Part shown: positions 60,484-64,000 of the stretch, piece by piece | Numbering within the stretch: position 1 is the stretch's first letter | Layout: every line of letters begins with the position of its first letter | Position numbers and translations under genes: made by a program | Notes under the pieces: generated by a model | Told to the model about the DNA's origin: nothing | What the model saw: the letters and a program-made list of their open reading frames with translations, nothing else | Databases searched by the model: none | Source: Brooklawnia cerclae | Lineage (GTDB): Bacteria > Actinomycetota > Actinomycetes > Propionibacteriales > Propionibacteriaceae | NCBI RefSeq assembly: GCF_011758645.1 | Contig: NZ_JAAMOZ010000001.1 | Coordinates: 124,001 to 188,000 of the forward strand | Direction: 5' to 3' | DNA length: 64,000 nucleotides

Positions 60484-61416
60484 GTGTCGAGCGATTTTCT
60501 ACTGTATGTGGCCGCTTTCGGGGGCGGCTTCCTGGGAGCCACCTTCGGGGCGCTCTTCGCGTTCGCGTTCACAGGGATCGTGCTGCTGGCGGGCATCGTG
60601 GCCGTCATCGCCACCGGTAACGCCGCCTTTGTCACCGACGTGGCCTTCGGGCCGTTCTTCGGCCCGCACATCTCGTTCGCCGGGGGAGTGGGGGCCTCGG
60701 CGTTCGCCGGCAGCCGGGGCTGGTTGCAGAACGGACGCGACATCGCGACCCCGCTGGTCAGCCTGGCCAAGCCGATCGTGCTCGTGGTCGGTGGTCTCTT
60801 CGGCGTCGCGGGGCTCGTCATCAGCCAACTCGTCACGCTGATCCCCTGGCTCGGCGCCAACACCGACCTACCCGGCATCACGGTCGTGATCTCCGGGGTG
60901 GCCGCGCGCCTGATCTTCGGCAAGAGCGGGATCATCGGCAAGCACAGCGAGGGGCTGACCGGTGTGGCCCGGTTCCGGCCCACGCAGGAGCACAACTGGG
61001 TGCGCTACCAGGAATCGTGGCCGAACGCCGCCGTGCTCGGCGTCGGGTGCAGCGCCATCTCGGCTTGGGCGGCGATCGCGTTGTCGGCCGCCTACCCCGA
61101 TGCCGCCTCCACCGTGGTTCTGCTCGGTTTCGCGGTCTCGGCCACGTCGCTGGCGTTCCTCACCCTCGGGGCCGCGATCCCGGTCACCCACCACATCACG
61201 CTGATCGCGGCGATCGCTGCGTTCCACTTCCAGGCCGTCACGGGCAACGATGTCGCAGCGGTGCTGATCGGCATCGGGTTCGGCACCCTGTCCGCGCTCG
61301 TGGGCGAGGCGTTCTCCCGTCTCTGGCTGATCCGGGGCGACACCCACATCGATCCTCCGGCCAGCGCCATCTGGCCGATGACCACCCTGGTGCTGGGGGT
61401 CGCCGCCCTGTTCTGA
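60484..61416 (+). CDS. Polytopic membrane protein of unknown function
   Basis: A 310-residue protein with about eight hydrophobic helices and Gly/Ala-rich turns (FGGGFLGATFGALFAFAFTG, GPFFGPHISFAGGVGASAFA). A conserved-looking polar block lies near the middle (HSEGLTGVARFRPTQEHNWV), and the last helices include AAIPVTHHITLIAAIAAFHF with a His pair. It resembles a channel or permease but matches no family I can name. The GTG at 60484 has a strong TAAGGAG site. Confidence 0.6.
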   Translation: MSSDFLLYVAAFGGGFLGATFGALFAFAFTGIVLLAGIVAVIATGNAAFVTDVAFGPFFGPHISFAGGVGASAFAGSRGWLQNGRDIATPLVSLAKPIVLVVGGLFGVAGLVISQLVTLIPWLGANTDLPGITVVISGVAARLIFGKSGIIGKHSEGLTGVARFRPTQEHNWVRYQESWPNAAVLGVGCSAISAWAAIALSAAYPDAASTVVLLGFAVSATSLAFLTLGAAIPVTHHITLIAAIAAFHFQAVTGNDVAAVLIGIGFGTLSALVGEAFSRLWLIRGDTHIDPPASAIWPMTTLVLGVAALF

Positions 61417-61535
61417 TCGGACACGATCCCGGCGCGGTCGGGACGTCCCCGCGTGTCAGTGCGGCGAATGACCACCTGTCTGCCTCAAGATTGATACGAC
61501 GTATCAGGCCCGTACGAGGACAGCGAGGGACGGTT

Positions 61536-62444
61536 GTGAGCAGCGTCATCAGGGATGTGAGGGGCGGGACAACGGACGAACCGGGCGCGCCCTCCAGCGT
61601 GACGCCGACGACGCCGGGACCCGCCCGGGGCTACTCCGGTGCGAGTCCCGCGGTGCCGCGAGATCCGCGTCTGCTGGCGGCCGAGAAGGCCGAATACGAG
61701 GCACGTGCGGCTGCGGACGAGGCTGCGGCCGCCAAGGCCGCCGCGGACGACGCCGTGGCACGCGCTGCCGCCGCGAAGGCCGCCGCCGACAAGTCGAAGG
61801 CCGAGTTGGAGGCCGCCCGTGAGGAGGCCCGGGCGAAGGCCCGCGCCGCGGCGCTCCAGGTCCGCATGGAACAGGAGCAGCAGCTCAGCGAGGCCGAGGC
61901 GGTCCGGGCGCAGGCCCGTGCCGTCCGCGACCAGCGCCTGGGCACCGTCCACACCGTCGCCACCGAGGTGGAACCCGAGGTGGTCACGGTCGTGCGGCGC
62001 AGCACCGACAAGTTCGCCGGGGCCTTCGGCCTCTTCCTGCTGCGTCTGCTGCTGGCCGCCTTCATCGGGATCGTCGGATGGCAGACGATGGTCGATCGTC
62101 CCGCGGTGTCCGATGCCCTGGTCACGGTCGGTCTGCCGGAGTCCGTCGTCGACCGGCTCGGCCCGGTGGTCGGGGTGGGGCTCATCGTCGTGGCCGTGTT
62201 CCTGCTCGTCGGGTTGGGGACGCGCATCGTCGCGGGCCTCGTCCTGATCGCCACGGCCGTGTTCCTCGCGTTCTTCCGCTTCGGGCCGTTCAGCCCGTTC
62301 ATCGAGGGTCAGTTCGGTTTCTACGGTGATCGGGAACTGTTCATCGCGATCATCGCCCTGCTCTTCGTCCTCGTCGGGGCCGGCGGCTGGAGCCTGGACG
62401 CCCGCATCCGGCACAGCCGCGAGGCGGGCCGGGAGGAGGAGTGA
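61536..62444 (+). CDS. Coiled-coil protein with C-terminal DoxX-like membrane domain
   Basis: A 302-residue protein. A proline-rich N-terminus is followed by a long Ala/Lys/Glu coiled coil (about residues 50-130, for example DDAVARAAAAKAAADKSKAE). The C-terminal membrane domain of about 130 residues has four helices: LFLLRLLLAAFIGIVGWQTM, GVGLIVVAVFLLVGLGTRIV, AGLVLIATAVFLAFFRFGPF and LFIAIIALLFVLVGAGGWSL. This resembles the DoxX family. The GTG start at 61536 has a GAGGG site. The role is unknown. Confidence 0.6.
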   Translation: MSSVIRDVRGGTTDEPGAPSSVTPTTPGPARGYSGASPAVPRDPRLLAAEKAEYEARAAADEAAAAKAAADDAVARAAAAKAAADKSKAELEAAREEARAKARAAALQVRMEQEQQLSEAEAVRAQARAVRDQRLGTVHTVATEVEPEVVTVVRRSTDKFAGAFGLFLLRLLLAAFIGIVGWQTMVDRPAVSDALVTVGLPESVVDRLGPVVGVGLIVVAVFLLVGLGTRIVAGLVLIATAVFLAFFRFGPFSPFIEGQFGFYGDRELFIAIIALLFVLVGAGGWSLDARIRHSREAGREEE

Positions 62445-62484
62445 CCTCCCCGGCCGGTCGGTCGGCCGCGATACCGTCGATGGG

Positions 62485-64000
62485 GTGAGCCCTGTGACTC
62501 GGGCGGGCCGCGTGCTCGTCGTGGCGGTCCTTTCCTGCGCCCTGCTGTCGTCGTGTCTTGCTCCGCCGATCGGGACGTGGCCCTTCGGTGGGGACGACTC
62601 CTCGACCGCGTCGCCCACCTCCGCGACGACGATCGGTGACCAGGTGCCCACCGAGTTGCCGGTTCCCGAGAACGTGTACTCGGGGCTCGACTCGCCGGAT
62701 CGTCAGATAGAGGAGTCGGACGCGACACCCCCGGGTTTCGTCGACCCACCCGAGGGGGAGGGCCTCGCCCGGTACTACTCGCAGGAACTCGTCTGGAAGC
62801 CGTGCGGCGACTACCTGTGCACCACGTTCTCGGCCCCCCTCGACTGGACGGATCCCGACGGGCAGGCCATCACGATCGCGATGAAGAAGGCGCCGGCGAC
62901 GGCCTCCGAGCGGCTCGGCGTTCTGCTGATCAACCCCGGCGGGCCGGGAGCCTCGGCCCAGGACTACGTCGGCAGCTTCACCGCCACGGGGCTGGAGGGT
63001 TATGACATCATCGGCCTCGACTCGCGCGGTTCGGGCGAGTCGACCCCGGTGGTGTGTGGGACGCCCGAGCAGACCGACGCCTACTACGGCGTGGACGCCA
63101 CACCCGACGACCAGGCGGAGCGCGATGCTCTGGTGGCCGCACAGGAGGCGTTCAACGACCAGTGCAGGCAGAACTCGGGGACGCTGCTCGACCACATCAG
63201 CACGATCGAGACGATCTACGACTACGACCTGGCCAGGTACCTCATGGGCGAGGAGAAGCTGAACTTCTACGGCGTGAGCTACGGGACGTTCCTCGGGGCC
63301 GTCTACGCGGAGTTGTTCCCGCACAACGTGGGACGCATGGTGCTCGACTCGGCGGTGAACCTCACTCCCGACGACGACGTCATCCAGGCGGAAGGGTTCG
63401 ACCTCAGCCTGCGCGCGTTCGCGGCGTGGTCGGCCGCGAACGACGGCAGCCTCGGCACCACCGAGCAGGAGGTCGTCGACACGATCACCGGCTTCATCGA
63501 CGGGCTGGACGCGTCTCCGCTGCCCGGGGACGGCGAGCGGCAACTCACCCAGAGCCTCGCGGTGACCGGCATCGTCCTCTACTTCTATTACGGCTCCGAG
63601 GCGTACAGCGCCCTGGATGATCTGATCGCGTACACGATCAGCAGCGGCGACGGCCAGTACCTGCTGGAGGCCGCGGACCTGCTGAACGACCGCTCGTCGG
63701 ACGGCAGCTACGGCGACCTCACCTATTCGTTCCCGGCGATCCGGTGCGCGGACGAGGCCGACAAGGGGGTGCAGGACGCCTTCGACCAGTGGACCGGCCA
63801 CGACTCGCAGGTGGCGCCCATCTTCGGCGAGCGCTTCGGGCCTGATCTGGTGTGCCCGCTGTGGACGGCCGAGCCCGCCGCGCAGATCGATTTCAGCGGC
63901 GCCGGTGCGCCGCCGTTGCTGGTCATCCAGAACACCGGCGATTCGGCGACGCCGTTCCACCAGGCCGAGATCATGGCCGACGAGCTCGAATCGGCGACGC
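62485..64000 (+). CDS. Secreted alpha/beta-hydrolase lipoprotein, tripeptidyl-aminopeptidase-like (3' end outside window)
   Basis: An open frame from a GTG at 62485 runs past the window edge. The signal peptide ends in a lipobox LLSSC, so it is probably membrane-anchored outside the cell. The hydrolase domain has LLINPGGPGASAQDY, YDIIGLDSRGSGESTP, the nucleophile GVSYGTFLGAVYAELFP and DSAVNL. A TAP-like C-terminal domain begins near PLWTAEPAAQIDF, and LLVIQNTGDSATPFHQAEIM would carry the catalytic Asp. The final His lies beyond the window. It resembles actinobacterial SlpD/E-type peptidases. Confidence 0.87.
   Translation, partial: MSPVTRAGRVLVVAVLSCALLSSCLAPPIGTWPFGGDDSSTASPTSATTIGDQVPTELPVPENVYSGLDSPDRQIEESDATPPGFVDPPEGEGLARYYSQELVWKPCGDYLCTTFSAPLDWTDPDGQAITIAMKKAPATASERLGVLLINPGGPGASAQDYVGSFTATGLEGYDIIGLDSRGSGESTPVVCGTPEQTDAYYGVDATPDDQAERDALVAAQEAFNDQCRQNSGTLLDHISTIETIYDYDLARYLMGEEKLNFYGVSYGTFLGAVYAELFPHNVGRMVLDSAVNLTPDDDVIQAEGFDLSLRAFAAWSAANDGSLGTTEQEVVDTITGFIDGLDASPLPGDGERQLTQSLAVTGIVLYFYYGSEAYSALDDLIAYTISSGDGQYLLEAADLLNDRSSDGSYGDLTYSFPAIRCADEADKGVQDAFDQWTGHDSQVAPIFGERFGPDLVCPLWTAEPAAQIDFSGAGAPPLLVIQNTGDSATPFHQAEIMADELESAT

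Noticed and set aside
1-64000. CRISPR arrays, tRNA or rRNA genes
   Set aside because: No regularly spaced direct repeats of CRISPR type and no tRNA-like T-loop plus acceptor pairing were recognised. A dedicated tRNA or covariance search was not possible.

Overview
The window is about 64 kb of high-GC actinobacterial chromosome. The gene content points to Propionibacteriales, perhaps Propionibacteriaceae, but that placement is inference. It rests on a coproporphyrin-dependent haem operon (HemQ plus a Cys-rich ferrochelatase), an actinobacterial Tad/Flp locus with a DUF4244-type pilin, an actinobacterial topA-tmk-holB order, frequent GTG starts and many 1-4 nt stop/start overlaps. No rRNA, tRNA or CRISPR array was seen.

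Region 1 (1-12.6 kb) is mostly core metabolism. It holds a sulfurtransferase, an esterase, a GntR regulator with a GntP permease (and a matching FadR-type operator), alanine dehydrogenase with a divergent Lrp/AsnC regulator, a compact DUF4177-RidA-Nth-Nudix run, a holin-like membrane protein, an EamA exporter, an oxidoreductase and a methyltransferase-like protein. A REP-like palindromic element occurs at two sites, once tandemly duplicated.

Region 2 (12.6-17.7 kb) is a Tad/Flp operon: Ssd/CpaE-like, TadA, TadB, TadC, a type IVb pilin and two TadE/G-like proteins. A DnaA-box-like sequence lies before the first gene and another before the pilin gene.

Region 3 (17.7-28.7 kb) is the accessory island. 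Two head-to-head polymorphic toxin cassettes share an unusual split layout: a separate CpnT/WXG100-like carrier with a hydrophobic C-terminus, then a short separate nuclease toxin, then an immunity gene. The minus-strand cassette has a GH-E family nuclease followed by a TPR protein as candidate immunity. The plus-strand cassette has a NucA/NucB nuclease followed by a SMI1/KNR4 protein. An N-terminally truncated Imm52 gene lies against the first of two different IS3-family elements. Next come an AbiE toxin-antitoxin pair with a 25-bp perfect palindromic operator, a gene-poor stretch, and a large LuxR regulator.

Region 4 (28.8-37.7 kb) has a RidA paralogue, an AAA ATPase, and a sugar-acid type catabolic cluster: two MFS permeases, a xylose-isomerase-like TIM barrel, a GntR regulator and a 2-hydroxyacid dehydrogenase. 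Three related promoter/leader segments precede the two permease genes and the TIM-barrel gene and may define a local regulon.

Region 5 (37.7-45.4 kb) holds an MrfA-like helicase and a ChvE-MmsA-MmsB sugar ABC transporter with a LacI regulator. Region 6 (45.4-52.0 kb) is a minus-strand haem operon, hemA-hemE-radical SAM-hemG-hemQ-hemH. Region 7 (52.0-64 kb) holds a methyltransferase, topA, a CYTH/CHAD-like protein, tmk, holB, two membrane proteins and the first part of a secreted peptidase-like lipoprotein cut by the window end.
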